Shown here: positions 35,386 through 48,197 of the stretch, in pieces
Layout: the number at the start of each line of letters is the position of its first letter
Position numbering within the stretch: position 1 is the stretch's first letter
NCBI RefSeq assembly: GCF_023101765.2
Contig: NC_064223.1
Coordinates: 7,006,001-7,070,000, forward strand
DNA from: Spodoptera frugiperda
Lineage: Eukaryota; Arthropoda; Insecta; Lepidoptera; Noctuidae
DNA length: 64,000 nucleotides
Direction: 5' to 3'
Program-made: the position numbers and the translations under genes
Notes under the pieces: generated by a model
What the model was told of the DNA's origin: nothing
Seen by the model: the letters and a program-made list of their open reading frames with translations, nothing else
Database searches by the model: none

Positions 35386-38300
35386 CTTTTTTAATTTTTA
35401 TTACAAAGAAGAAGACACGGACCAAAAACATTAAATTACATTACAGTCGTAACTCCATAATAATTAACTACTTACAAGCTGGTGGTAAGTCTACCTTGAC
35501 ATCACAAGGGATGTATTGGAACTTCGGAAAAATATGCGAAGTATGCCTGTTAAGTAGCTACAATGATTGTAAATTGATTGGCAATTAACCATATTTGAGG
35601 GCTAATTACTTCCTGATACATTTCATTATTAAAGCAGAGGATTGTAATGGCTAAAATAACAATAAAAATGCTGAACACATTTCGCACACATGTACAAGTT
35701 TGCAAGCTTAACTAGGTACTTTGATTAAATGGCTCGATCGATTAATGATTCAACGTATGTAAATTCAGATGACGGACTGTGAATGACTAATTTGTTCTAA
35801 ATATTTCGTATAAAAATTTTTGTTCCACGTCTAGACAATAAAAAGCTGCGTTAACATGGCAGTTTTGAAGAAAAAAACGCAATTCCTTTGTCAGCTTCGT
35901 CGTGTGTGGAATGTAAAGTATTAGAATACCACATTAGGTTTATTTTTGATAATGTCGTCACCTGCTACTGTGTTTATCGTATAATTCTTCACGAAGTACA
36001 TAAAAGTCAAGTTGAATTTAACTGCTATTCATGTACAATTGTGCATTTACCTCTTGTACGTGTATAAACAAAATGATAATGCGCAGGTATATTCGTACCC
36101 AAGACAAAGCACTTTTGGTTTGGATGTAATGTTGCGATTACATATTTTAATGCACATAGGTACCAACAATAACAATATACTTGTTTACGCTCCGAAGGCA
36201 GATACTTATCGCATGTTTTATTGATTAGGTTAATCTTTTTGTAATATCGGCATGGCACCAAAATCAATTCGGGATTCTGGCTTAAGGGATCCCTTTGTGT
36301 TGCAGAGCCGATATAAATGGCTAATTAATATTTATGCCTACTGTAAATAAAAATAAGGAATGTAACAAAACTTGTAATGCATACTATTTAATAATTCTTA
36401 AATCGAAAAAAATATTTACTTTGAAATGACGTAATATTTTGCATTAAGTTATCAGGAAATGTCCTCATTAACATGCAGCTTCGCAAGTTTTCTTGTAACT
36501 TGAAGACTTGTATTTCAAACGATGACTATACTAATTACACTAAAACCAATTTAATTATAAATAATGGTTAAAGTCGATACATTTCCATTTCAGATGTCAG
36601 ACTCGTGACACAATAAGCAATGAAGTTAATTAAACGTCAATCTGTTATTGTTCGGCTAAACAAATTGACGGAAATGGCTTGAAATGTCCACTTCAATAAG
36701 TTTCGTTCTATAATTTTAATTTCCATTTGTTGGTAACGAATGTGTTTCAGTTCTAAATTAGCTATTTCATTACATTGTCAAGTAAGCTCAGCGTCTGCGA
36801 GTCTCTTGCAACGACAATAAATTAGCGTTGTTATGGAGTGTACATCGAGCCGATGTTATCGCACACTGTCCACTTATCTCTGCTCTATGTAACTTCCGTA
36901 TAAGATCTATAGTAGAAAGTTAGAGCGGTTAATGAAAGCTTCATTTTGGTAGTTGATTTTTTACAAATCAGCTAAATAGCTGTTTTCTAATCGCTGTGAA
37001 AAGGTCGACCCTTTTGATTGAAGACGAAGATGACGTGTGAGATCAAGTCAAATGTAACTACCTACTTACAGATGTCTGACATGCCTGATATGTGGGTAAC
37101 AGACGGATTAAACACGAAATTAGAGATCGTTGGTTTCTACGCCAACACAAACACGAGGTAAAAATGTTTATGAACCGCTACTTCGCAACAAACTGTTGAA
37201 TCTCATTCGATAAACATAATCCGTCTTATACATTTTATAATACGTTCGAATTTTATCTTAAAAAAACACATATAATTAATTTCATGTTATTAGTCATGCC
37301 TAACCAATAGTGACACAATTTCAGAACACCACATTTCAGCGTTGGTAATGTTTTTCTGTGAGTTGTACAAAATCGATAAACAAGCAACAAAGTAGTTACA
37401 TCGACTGATTGAGACCTTTGAGAACCTCCAACATTGTTCCCTAATAGTGGGGTGTGCAAGAGATGTGCTGTGATTACGGACAATAGTACCCACCCAAACG
37501 ATACCGTACGCCGCCAGTGCATTACTCGGGCGCTGAGAAAATATTGACCATTACTCATCTACTACTACTTACTATTTATGTGACTCGACATGAGTATCCT
37601 CACCATTCAGTTGAAAATGCAGAATGCTCAGTTTTCACTCATAATGTACGATTTCCTGCAAGCGCGCCAACTAATGATGTCTCTGGTTACGTTGCATACT
37701 TCGTCCGTTGTTTTCACTCGGCCTATCATTTATCATTTTAAAGAATTGTTTATTTCCTATGGACAACACTCTTCCACATTGAGTATATTTTTAAATCCTG
37801 CCACATACCTAATGATTATGGGTTTTAAGCTTAGTTACCAACCAAGTTTTTACGGTTCTAGGTAACCGTCAGTCACAACTTTTTAAAGTTGAATCTGAAT
37901 GAATCTTTGATATATTTTAAAGATTTCTCCATCAGGTTAACATTGATTGACATAACTGACGGAATCCTGCTGCTTTGAATTCTACAAATAATATCAAATC
38001 ATATTATTGACGTTGAAATGCTTTGGAATTGAAGCGGCGACTAAACGACGCAATGTAATGACTTTTATCCAACTTTTATCAGTAAACTTCCATGGCTATG
38101 CGTCAGTGTCAATGTCAACAATCCATTATAGATTTTTTTCTCGTTGATGAATCAACAGAAAAAATATTTTATGTGTTGTAGGCATTGACTGCGTAAAGCA
38201 AAAATATAAATAGTCTCCTATGTCATACTATTTATTCATCAACAAACCTGTGACTACAAACCGTTAAATGATCATGTCCAATTGTAGAAAAAAAATACTA

Positions 38301-41300
38301 TACATATTTCTCTGATAATGCAATCAGCACTTATAAATTCTATTTTGAGGTTATTTGAATTTAAGCATGAAGTTATATCTAAGTGATAACAGGAAAATCG
38401 TCTCTAATTTATGATGATTGACGGCCCATCACACGGAGAAAGTTGAAGTGCTCACAATATTCACAAGTCTGTTTACATTGAGTATGCTACGGCATTTGTA
38501 TATTTTCTTTTCATACGATAACATATCATACTGGCTCGTCGCACATATGTTGGACTTCACATGCGTCTTGTTTTTTATTAGTGGTGGCAGTGCGCGTCGA
38601 CATATACCTGTGTTTATCTGAGGGAAGGTCGTCCGCTATACTTCCGTTTAGCAGTCCGCTTTCTTGAGCTCATAACTTAGTTATTTTGAATTCGTACGAC
38701 CGCTCTGTTTACTGTATAAGGATTGTTGTCTGCCTTTATGTATTGCTTTTCCCTGTTGCTATTGATACCGATCCAGTTCTTTGCCATTTATATTGCACAT
38801 TTTCTATACATAGGTATATGAATGAGGGTTTATCTATGCGATTCATCTAAAATTATTTCTTCACATTTTTATGCATTTGTTACATTTAGTTATTGTGTAC
38901 GTACGTGTATTGTGATGCCTTATTAAGAGTTGTTTGTTGTTTAACATCATTTACACAATGAGATGGTTGGTTTGAAATTAATTGGGCGCGATGTTCTTTG
39001 TACTGGTCGTCGGCAACGAACGGACGATTAATAAAGAGCACATAAGTAAACAATGAGTGGAAAGCAGGTACCTAAATCCATCGGAAGTATTTGTGGCGTC
39101 GATAGCATCAGTCCGTCCACAATAGAACTAATTACCGCCTTAGGTCGGTGCGTGTGCGCCGGAACCGCGGGAAACAATGCCCGCCGACTGCCGACTACCC
39201 GACAACTATTTATATATGCCTTTTGTTAACTCATCTTAACGTTATCACAATGGCGAGGCCCCAAACTGTTTACAATTAACACTCAATGTGGGTCATTGTC
39301 TATGTTTTTTCACAGAGAACTGACAGACTTATCAAAAATGACAAATTTCACGCATTCTGCAGAATAAATTATAAGTCTTAAATATTTTGTTTTATTATAG
39401 TGCTTGTTTTTTAGTTTCATTTGAAATGTTTTTGTTAAGTGCTCATTTCGGTAGTATGTTATAGAATCTAAATAAGCACTTCTTCTAATTGACTGACAGG
39501 AGCTGAGTAACTGAATTGAGTATCGTAGCGAAACACTTGTAGTACTCGTGTTATAAACGTGACGTTGTGTACAATGAGACCAATCTGAATGCACATTACA
39601 TTAATTTAACTCTAGGAAATAACATTGTCCGCTGTCGTACAAATACCAGCGTAAATAAATCAGCGTTTTTGTTTTATTTTTAACTCCAGTCAAATAAAAG
39701 TTACCGGAAAACCCTTTTCGGAGAAATACAAAAGTATGTTACAAAAATAGCAATGTGGCTTGTTTTCCTGGTAACTGAAAAATTCTGAATTTTATTTTTT
39801 TACACAATTTATAGAATGTAATTGATGGAGCGGTACTAGAGTTTCAAACATTGAAATGGTCAGAAATGGTGAAGGTTTCTGGAATTAAATTCGGCAATAA
39901 CTCTAACTTGCTCTTTGTTGTAAAATATTAATTCATACACTTTTGTTTATCCCTTCGGAATAACAAGATTAATGTGGTTCCTATTATTTGAGAGTAATGA
40001 TAAATGTTGAGTTTGTATAATTACTTCTTGATATAAGAAAAAATACCGGATATATTTTGTGTCTGGCTCTCTGTCTAGCGCAAATATTGTTGTTTCTAAC
40101 TTACAGATATTTATACTTACCAAATTGATACGTCATAAATTGCATCACGTTACATCTCTATGCAATTCTTGAAATTGGCAAGCCGTTTTTTAGCTCAAAT
40201 TAATAATCAATCTAAATACAAAATATTTCAAGTATATACTTATAGATTTTTCGTATCTATTGCGTTTCTTGTGGTTTTGTTCAAATTTCAGATTGAACCA
40301 TGCATTTTTTAATTAGAATCGGTTATTAATATCCAGTGTTACTATCTCAGTATAATTTTAGAAAAACACTAAAAGAGATTTTCGATAAAACTTGATAAGC
40401 TTGTTTGATTTTACTGGGTCAAAAAATCGATCTAGCGAGGTGCCATATAAGGATTTACTTTTACTTGAATAACTTGTCTGTCTAGTTCATAAACTTAATC
40501 TGCATCTATAGGAACCTGCATGGTATGTGTGAAATGAATATAGTCTTTACCATGTTGCTACCTAATATTAGTTCTTAGGAGAGTTGTGTGATAGTGTCAT
40601 CATTAAACGTTTCCATGGAAGTGACTCACTGGTATACGAGCTTCTTTAAAAAATCTACAGTTTATTTGTTCCCATGTATTGAAAAGAAATGAAATCGCTT
40701 CTTGTGGATAATAAAAGTACATGTTATTATGTAGCTTGTCTCGAGTAGGTACTCACAACCTACATCTCTTGATTTTCGTCGTAAAAGTCGATAAACTGTT
40801 GCCAGCTCATACTTTACAAGCTATGTGAGGCGCATAATAAAATGTAGGGATGGAGGAAAAATAAAATTTCTGTGTTATATAAAAAAAACATTTTATTAGC
40901 AAACTAACATAGGAAAGTAAAAATATAAGAAATTCATTATAAAACTGTAAATGTTGTAAAAAATTATGGTAGCTACATTTATTATATTACACGTACCTTA
41001 CGGTGTGATACTGATTTAACGTGACCAGATCTAATCTGACATTATGTCTGACACCAGCTGACCGAGCGATGCTGCTGCGCGCTTCTCTACATTATGTATT
41101 AAAACCTTTTCTCTTGTAAATGTTCATTATAGTTTCCATTCGTGTTTATTACAAACTGAGTGTTATTTCAATATTGGATTTTAACTTCCAGGAAGTCTAC
41201 TGTTAATACGTGAAACACGAAGGCAAGACTTTGTCTTGCTGATTTTCAGTTCAACGGATGAAGGAAAAACCCAATACATTCTGAACTGACATGCAAAGTG

Positions 41301-41374
41301 TCGCTTTATCAATATTCGTAATCAATAATAATGTATGCACGCTTTTATGATCTTGTTATGTGTAACAGGTTTGT
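35386..41374. other. Gene-free intergenic DNA
   Basis: AT-rich with no domain-bearing ORF. The only compositional change is a GC-rich patch at about 39080-39200 (contains CGTGTGCGCCGGAACCGCGGG). On the minus strand an AATAAA-like signal followed by a run of T lies near 40885-40900 (plus strand TATAAAAAAAACATTTTATTAG). Confidence 0.45.
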
Positions 41375-41467
41375 GGAGGCGGCGCAGTAGCACGGCTCGG
41401 CTCGCGCTGTGCTCGGAAGACTTCAGTGATTGAACCAGTGGCCGGGCAGCTCTCGGGCTGCCCCCGC
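41375..41467. other. Isolated GC-rich patch
   Basis: About 90 bases dense in CpG and GC (GGCGGCGCAGTAGCACGGCT, CGGGCAGCTCTCGGGCTGCC) in AT-rich surroundings. CGGGCAGC and CTCGGGCTGCCCC form a short inverted pair. It could be a regulatory element or an unrecognised exon. Confidence 0.35.
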
Positions 41468-43726
41468 ACTGTTTAATAGATATACAGATAAGCAAAAAAT
41501 CACAGCTCCGGTTAATCAAAATACAATTATGTTTTTGTTTTCATATTTTCTTCACCTTAAATATAATTCTAAAAATAAATAATGAAGTATTGTACAGGAC
41601 GGCTCAGCTTAAGGGCGACGTAGATAAACCTTAACTTGACATTGTTTCGCACATTTGTGGAAAATGTTACAACTTACTTAATGACAAAAATATAAGTCCA
41701 ATGAGTAGTATCTGGGTAGACATTTGCGTTTAAGTAAAGTAGGTAATTAAGATGAATTAAGATAATGTTAATTAATATGAAATAAGAGTCGACAGCGCCG
41801 CCCTCGTAAATCGAGGAGCGACCTTAAATAAATAAACAGTATTTACAAAGTATTTAACATTACGAATCATCATGCGCCGCGAGTCATCCACGTCTCCCTT
41901 ACAACAACTCCGATACTATATAAAATTAAATTATCCATGCAATAATTACTCATAGAACCTTATAAACGAGACATAATTATCAATAAAATCTAATAATCAA
42001 CTCAGGAACAAATGCAATAAAAATCGATCAATATTATCCTTTTCAATAATAAACCTTTTCAAAATAATGTACTCAAAAACCAACATAATTTAATATATTA
42101 CATGAATATATTAACAACCATTTATGCACTCACATAATTTATGAAGGTAGCCATAGTATCTTAAAGTAATCTGGTAAATCTCTCAATGTTTCTTATTTAG
42201 GTACTTATTAAAACTATAAATTCGCTAGTAATTCAAATACCATCTAATGAGATACAAGTGGTAGAGTATAAAATTTACTTTCAAAGTCAACTTTAATATA
42301 AAATTCATTCATGATACATATTTACAAGATAATGAGTATTGTTAAAGAGTTTCCTCTGGCTTTACAACTACACTCTAAACATATTGTCGACAATCTCAGT
42401 AGAAAGCTTCATGGTACGCACGAGCCGAGGAGAGGTGTAGGTACAATGTTCAGTCTGAAAAGTAATTTAGATGTTGTACGCCGCTGCCGGCGCGGGCGCA
42501 CTCGTCATACAATTCTAATGTATACAGATAATGAAAGCTTTCTTGTACTTATGTAGTTCCATCTTTGAATAGTAACATTAACTACGTATAAAGCGTTCAT
42601 ACTAAGTTATTATAAAATTAAACCGAAATACTTAAAGGGTTGAGATTGAGACTCAGAACTATAGTAACACTACACGCGTTCATATCCATAGTGTCACAGT
42701 CACACAGGAGCGTCAAGGGGCAGTGTTCGTTAACGAATAGCAAAATACTGAACATTCTTTGTGAACAGTATTGCTACTGGCAAGATGCATATTTACATCG
42801 GCAACTTAGGTATATAGGTACTCGTAACTGAGAAAGCTAATCCAGTTCCAAAACAGTGCAGGAGAGATGATTACACATGTATAAACTGAATCGGTAGTGA
42901 CGGATACTAAGAAATGTTATATCGGTAAACGTTACAATAAGTACATTGTAATTTAATCGAATACAAATACATTGATTTGATATTCCTATCTGTATCTATA
43001 AATCTTTTAATAAAACCGTGGAGTTTAATTAATTTGTTGATTTACAATATTGTTTTATTAATGTTTTCCTATTTAATAACACGGTTTCAGAAGTTGTTAC
43101 TTCATTTTAAAGGTCTATTTAATTTTGTAGTATCCGGGTTAGTGTAAATATAATTACAGCTGCCAGTATCCAAGCTACTAAAGTGGTATCTAAAATTAAC
43201 AAATCGGTATACACGTAGGTAGATATTTCAGTATTTTATATAGCTTTTTACTCGGGATGGGAGGACCAACCAACGAAATCAGTTTAGTTAGTGTGAAATG
43301 GACTTTAAGTCGGGTTTTGTTCGGCGAAAACCTATAATTATGACCTGCGTTGTACACTTTCAGTGCACAAATTAGCCTGAGAACAGTTCAGGTCGAGCTA
43401 AATTGACTTCAAAAGACGCCTAATGGAATAGTTTAATGGAAAAAATGACTAGGTCGTGCTGCAATGACATTGTGTGTGATACCGCGTGCCTGACGTGCGG
43501 AGGCCGAAATATTATAACTTGACCTTAATTCCGGTGGTTTAATTTCAATCACGGTACATAATTGAACTATTGTAATAAACACTGCATGATATAGCCTATT
43601 GTATTTATTGTCCTGCAAGTAATCAAGGCACTCTGAATACTAGAGTATTTTTAAATTAACTCTCATGTTATGTTTATATTGATCAGGTTTGATAACATAC
43701 CTATATAAGGAGCTACTGCCTTCGAG
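41468..43726. other. Gene-free intergenic DNA with a GC-rich spot
   Basis: AT-rich apart from CGCCGCTGCCGGCGCGGGCG at about 42480-42500. The frames across it are short and lack known domains. Confidence 0.4.
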
Positions 43727-43734
43727 TATAAAAG
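43727..43734 (+). promoter_or_regulatory. Candidate core promoter (TATAAAAG)
   Basis: A strong TATA match, 54 bases ahead of an ATG at 43781. A second TATATAAGG lies 16 bases upstream. There is no support for transcription beyond spacing. Confidence 0.3.
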
Positions 43735-43780
43735 CACAATTACAAGTACAAACAAAAATAGAGCAACAATCGGTACAATA

Positions 43781-43858
43781 ATGGACTACATTAACGCAAT
43801 GACTTCGCTAATGTCGATTATATCATTCCACGTCTCAGTACCAGCCAATTCATGCTAA
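43781..43858 (+). CDS. Possible 25-aa hydrophobic micro-ORF
   Basis: Reads MDYINAMTSLMSIISFHVSV then five more residues and TAA. It follows the TATA motif at a realistic distance. It might also be the first exon of a spliced gene, since CAGTACC near its end could act as a weak donor, but I found no matching downstream exon. Very tentative. Confidence 0.15.
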   Translation: MDYINAMTSLMSIISFHVSVPANSC

Positions 43859-44930
43859 TTTTCGTTATGATGCTGAACTATCATGGTAATCAGATGATGA
43901 TTATAATGATAATAATCGAGCACATTGTAAGAATGTATTTTGCAAATTATAGAATCAAATGACAGGAGGTTATTGCTTTTTTACATCTATGTTGGATGGA
44001 AAAAGAAAGTGCTTTCAAAAATGTTTGGGTGTCCACTACGAGATTTTATAAATGCTACTGAAACGAAAGAGGCTGATTATCAAATGAAGAAAAGAAAAAT
44101 AACTATTTATTACATTATTTACAAATGGCCAGAGGACACAAAGTGACCACAGAACACCTGACTGCTTAGAAAGGTATCTGAAAATGTCAGTGAAACAGAT
44201 TAGAATGATGTCTATACTCGTATTAGGTAATTACTTTCACTAAGTGGAAGGTAGGCATGCACGGTACTTTCATGCACTTTCATACTCGAGATAACTGTTT
44301 CATGGCTAATAACTGGTAACTAATAATGGGAAGACATAAAATGAGTGCTTACATAGGCGTCCGACGGTAAACAATGTCTAAGAGGGGACCTAGCTGCCTA
44401 GGTACTGACCAGTGGCGCTGCGCACGTATATAAATAATAACAGGGCGCGGCCCTGTGTTATAAACACAGACGGAACAAAGAAAGGCCAATTTGTTAGACG
44501 AGAAAGGGAGCACATTTTAAAGACCGCGATTGAAACACCACTTGTATTTATAATTTATAGCAATCTGAGGGCAATCAGGCCTCTCCCAGTATGAGGCGAA
44601 AGATGTAATATTGGGAATGAGAAACCGTTCACTGCGTCGCGTCGTCCGATATGGACACTCGAATAATGGTCCCTCCCGTCCCGAACAAGCTATTACGTTC
44701 CAATTTACGAACAGGTACATTATAATAATAGCGCAAGTATTCAACTTTTTGTACCAAGCGTTATCGGAAACATCGCAGACTTACTAAGTAAATAGAAATG
44801 TCGAAAAATAATAGTGTGGCCACGTTCGAAAAAATAAAATCGCTGTTCAAACCGAGAGGAACACAGCGAAGAGATGCGATAGTTGAACGGTGAAAGATGC
44901 TGGGTTCTGAATACTCGTTCTTTTAGTCTT

Positions 44931-44936
44931 TTTATT
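44931..44936 (-). terminator. Candidate polyadenylation signal of the zinc-finger gene
   Basis: Plus-strand TTTATT reads AATAAA on the minus strand, 600 bases after the zinc-finger stop codon. No nearer canonical signal was found between here and 45538. Longer 3' UTRs remain possible. Confidence 0.35.
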
Positions 44937-45538
44937 TTTATTTTAGAAAGTTCAGTCGGTCGCACAGCGGGAGAAATTACTGCGGCGACCACTAGCACCA
45001 GCGGTGCTCATCATTGTTCGCTGCTATCTGATGTTCCGACACGTCCTCCGATCTCGACTATCCAGAACTTGAACAAATATTATAATGGGCCACATCACTA
45101 ATAGTTTGCGTCTGATATCTACCTACCTATACCAAAATGCAGAAACGTTGTTCAATGATATGACTTCTAACGAACATAAACTAGTATTTATGACTAATAA
45201 ATATGGAATGTAAGTCAATTCTATATTTTATAATCTTGTAAAACACTTAAAAGTATCTATCTGTTCTTAGCTAAAGCTAAAATGTCTACGGTAACGGGCG
45301 GCATTACATACGAATTAACAAATAAGATTAACGGCCGAGAACCTTCACATCTCTCTTTCGTAACTGTCTTATTTCTCTATAAATTATTACGTTATTAGCA
45401 CCTTACCAAATTCATCTGTGATATTTTCAGCCTTTAAGTATCGATTATAGAAAATACATTTGTAATTATATCACCATGATAAAGTTCAATTGACTATCAA
45501 TGGGGTGTGAGCGGAGTGCAGGGCGGCGCGGGCGCGCG

Positions 45539-47245
45539 TTACCTCTGCTTGTTGGGTTTGACGGCGCCGTTGGCGGCGGCGCTCTTCTGCGCGATGTGCG
45601 TCTGGTAGTGCTTGGCAAGGTGCGCCTTCTGTCGGAAGCTCTTGCCACACAAAGAACACGTGAAGGGCTTCTCGCCCGTGTGCGTCCGCACATGCACGTT
45701 CACTGAGTACTTGTCCTTGAACCCCTTTGAACAAATGGAACAGTAGTGAAGAGATCTCTCTTTCCTCACTCCGTTCGATGTAGAGGTTGCCGCCTGGATA
45801 GCAGTACCCGACTGCGCTTGCGTCGTCGGCGCTGGATTCTTGCTCTGTGGCTTCTTGTATCGTCTGTTGCCTGGCTTTGTGCTAGTAACGGTTGGCGAGG
45901 CTGTTACTATTTGCAGGTGTTGGTTCAGCTGAACTTCTCCGGCAGGGATCATGGTTACTAGTTCACCGTTGACGTGATGAATGTTGTAAACACTTCGCGT
46001 CGGGTCAATAGGTTCCACAGTACAAAACGGTTGCATAGATTCCCCAAGTTCAGTTGCTATCCTTTTTAGCTTCTCGTAGTCTTCCGGGTAGTTAGTATCG
46101 AGCCGCGACAGTAAAATGTCGTCTACACTCTGCGTAGATGAAGGGTTTTCTCCATTAGACACGACAGAGTTACTAGGGTCTTCTAATAATATTGATATGT
46201 TCAATCGATTTTGAGGCGATATTTGCATCAAGAGCTCGTCTTTGCTGTCTTGGTACATTGACGGAACATCAGGCTTGTTGTTGTTTGTCGTAATAACTCT
46301 TTTCAGTTCGTTAGTAACCTCGACTTTTACAGGATTTTTTTGTATAGTGCTATATCTAATAAAAGCTTTTCCTTGTAACGCGCTCCTGAGCAAAGATTCA
46401 TTCGATTCTGTGTTTTGATCGGTAATTTTCCAATCATTGTTATTGTTATTAAATTCTACTTGACTTTCTAATAAGGCTGGTGTTACCAGTAAAGATGAAC
46501 TATGCGAATCTTCCTTTTTGTCACTACTCTGGAATTCTCCTTCTTCATAACTATAGGGTTCTACTTTCACTAAATCACTAGTACTCAAATCGGCATGTTG
46601 ACTTTCTGAGTCACCATCTTCGTATGTAAAACCTTCAACTTTTGGTAAATCTTGGTTGAAGTCATTAGGAAAGCCATTCATATTCAATATAGATTCGAGA
46701 TCAAGTGAATTGTGTGTTTCTATGTCTGTAGGACTCGACATAGAGACGTCTTCTTCTTTAGCCCAGTATCGGTTCGAACTGGTCTCCGTCATGTCATGAT
46801 TTAATACCGTCAATGTATATATTTGTCCGTCCGTGTTGTTTATTAATTTATTAGAAATAGCCGTGTCTGCGCAGGGATGCGTGCCATTAATGTCGCTTTC
46901 CTGGTTCCAGTAAAACTTGTTGAGATCCTCCAACATGGTATTGTCCAAGCGATCACGCTCGCGGTCCACGTTCCAAATAGAGTCGAAACTCTGCAGCGTG
47001 GTGGATGTGGTGGCTGTGGCCATGCCGCTGTTGGCTCCGACCGGCGCGCCACTCACGCTGAGTAAACTGTTATTGTTCTGTTCTTTTGGCTCTTCTGAGA
47101 GCAGTGGGTTCGACCTCGAGTCGGGTGATTCCATGAACACATTAACAGAACGCATCTGTTGTTTGTACTGGGCATCAGTAACCTCGTTGGACGTCACGAA
47201 ATCAAAGAAATCCGACTTTGACAGTTCTGGGGCAGTGGCCGTCAT
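45539..47245 (-). CDS. Two-finger C2H2 zinc-finger protein, probable transcription factor (568 aa)
   Basis: Intact single-exon frame. The C-terminus carries two adjacent classical fingers: C502-x2-C505-x12-H518-x3-H522 and C530-x2-C533-x12-H546-x3-H550, joined by a canonical HTGEKPF linker. A basic tail follows. This layout indicates sequence-specific DNA binding in the nucleus. The first 490 residues are acidic and Ser/Asn-rich, like activation domains. Two similar blocks, PKVEGFTYEDGDSES and VKVEPYSYEEGEFQS (about 201-240), form an internal repeat; VKVE there and VKVE near residue 305 fit the SUMO consensus. RRYKKPQSK before the fingers could help nuclear import. I do not recognise an orthologue. 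It could have an upstream non-coding exon. No gene is seen on either side within several kb. Confidence 0.88.
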   Translation of the reverse strand: MTATAPELSKSDFFDFVTSNEVTDAQYKQQMRSVNVFMESPDSRSNPLLSEEPKEQNNNSLLSVSGAPVGANSGMATATTSTTLQSFDSIWNVDRERDRLDNTMLEDLNKFYWNQESDINGTHPCADTAISNKLINNTDGQIYTLTVLNHDMTETSSNRYWAKEEDVSMSSPTDIETHNSLDLESILNMNGFPNDFNQDLPKVEGFTYEDGDSESQHADLSTSDLVKVEPYSYEEGEFQSSDKKEDSHSSSLLVTPALLESQVEFNNNNNDWKITDQNTESNESLLRSALQGKAFIRYSTIQKNPVKVEVTNELKRVITTNNNKPDVPSMYQDSKDELLMQISPQNRLNISILLEDPSNSVVSNGENPSSTQSVDDILLSRLDTNYPEDYEKLKRIATELGESMQPFCTVEPIDPTRSVYNIHHVNGELVTMIPAGEVQLNQHLQIVTASPTVTSTKPGNRRYKKPQSKNPAPTTQAQSGTAIQAATSTSNGVRKERSLHYCSICSKGFKDKYSVNVHVRTHTGEKPFTCSLCGKSFRQKAHLAKHYQTHIAQKSAAANGAVKPNKQR

Positions 47246-47530
47246 GACTACCGTTTCATTTACAACCGAGGACGACTACTCGGTTTGTTCTCGTGTCAGT
47301 TTTGCTACATCAAGCTCGTAACGTTTGTGTTCAGTTTATCTTTGTACTACAATAAATATATCTAAATTTAAATAAGTGAATAACCCGGTATGACTTGTAC
47401 TTTATTGGCAGTCGCTAGAGCGTCGGTAACTGAGAGTGCAGGAGTGCGGGGCGCGGGCTGGGGTGTTACTCGGACGTGCCCAACGTGCTCGAGTCAATCG
47501 GCGGACCAATCGAGTGTGCGAACTTGATCC
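47246..47530 (-). promoter_or_regulatory. Likely promoter region of the zinc-finger gene
   Basis: A CpG-rich zone (47425-47530, including GCGGGGCGCGGGCTGGGG and CGGCGGACCAATCGAG, which holds a CCAAT word) lies about 200 bases upstream of the start codon. There is no TATA box at a good distance, so a TATA-less promoter is more likely. Inference from composition and position only. Confidence 0.35.
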
Positions 47531-47812
47531 GTACGTTCCTTTTTCCCATTATTCACCCCAACCCTAATCCTTGATGGTCGAGAACTTAATCGCTCAGGCT
47601 CTTGGCAGAGATAATGCAATCGACCATGTCCATGATGTTTTGAGGCTCGAAGTAGAGGAGTGAAGTCAATCTGGAAAAGAGAAAAGGATATCTATACATA
47701 TAATAAAATCGTAGAAAAGTGCTGTCTGTACATTGAAAATAAAAATAAAAAAAATAGCAGGGGTTATTGTTATGTCGATGTCGAACCCAAAAATGTAATT
47801 AACTTTTTTTTT

Positions 47813-47866
47813 GTCTGTTTGTCTGTTTGTCTGTTTGTCTGTTTGTCTGTTTGTCTGTTCGTCTGT
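47813..47866 (+). repeat. GTCTGTTT microsatellite in Helitron A
   Basis: Five perfect 8-bp units, then one GTCTGTTC and a partial unit. Copy B has seven perfect units at 60813-60868, then GTCTGTTC. Confidence 0.9.
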
Positions 47867-48117
47867 GCGCGCTAATCTCAGAAACGGCTGATCCGAGTTG
47901 GATGCGGTTTTCACGAATATATTGTGGGATGCTTAAATTTACATTTAGTGTTTGTTTCATGTCAATCGGTTCATAAATAAAAAAGTTATGTCAAATTAAA
48001 GAATCACGTCGAACATTCTATGCTTATACCATTAATCTCCGCAACTATTTGACGGATTTGGTTGTAATTTGGTACAGATATAGTTTAGAACCTTAGAAAG
48101 GACATAGATATATTTTT

Positions 48118-48137
48118 ATTTCAAAAAATAAAATAAA

Positions 48138-48197
<60 letters not shown>

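Noticed and set aside
35183..35588. Overlapping frames of 61-128 codons on both strands
   Set aside because: They run through a dispersed retroelement end also present at 31357-31517.
35907..35918. TGGAATGTAAAG, the first 12 bases of miR-1
   Set aside because: The next bases differ from miR-1 and no complementary arm lies at a hairpin distance.
45466..45734. Arg/Pro-rich minus-strand frames overlapping the zinc-finger end
   Set aside because: Out-of-frame shadows of the zinc-finger coding sequence.
47813..47866. Tandem repeat considered as a CRISPR-like array
   Set aside because: Units are contiguous 8-mers without spacers, inside a Helitron in an animal genome.
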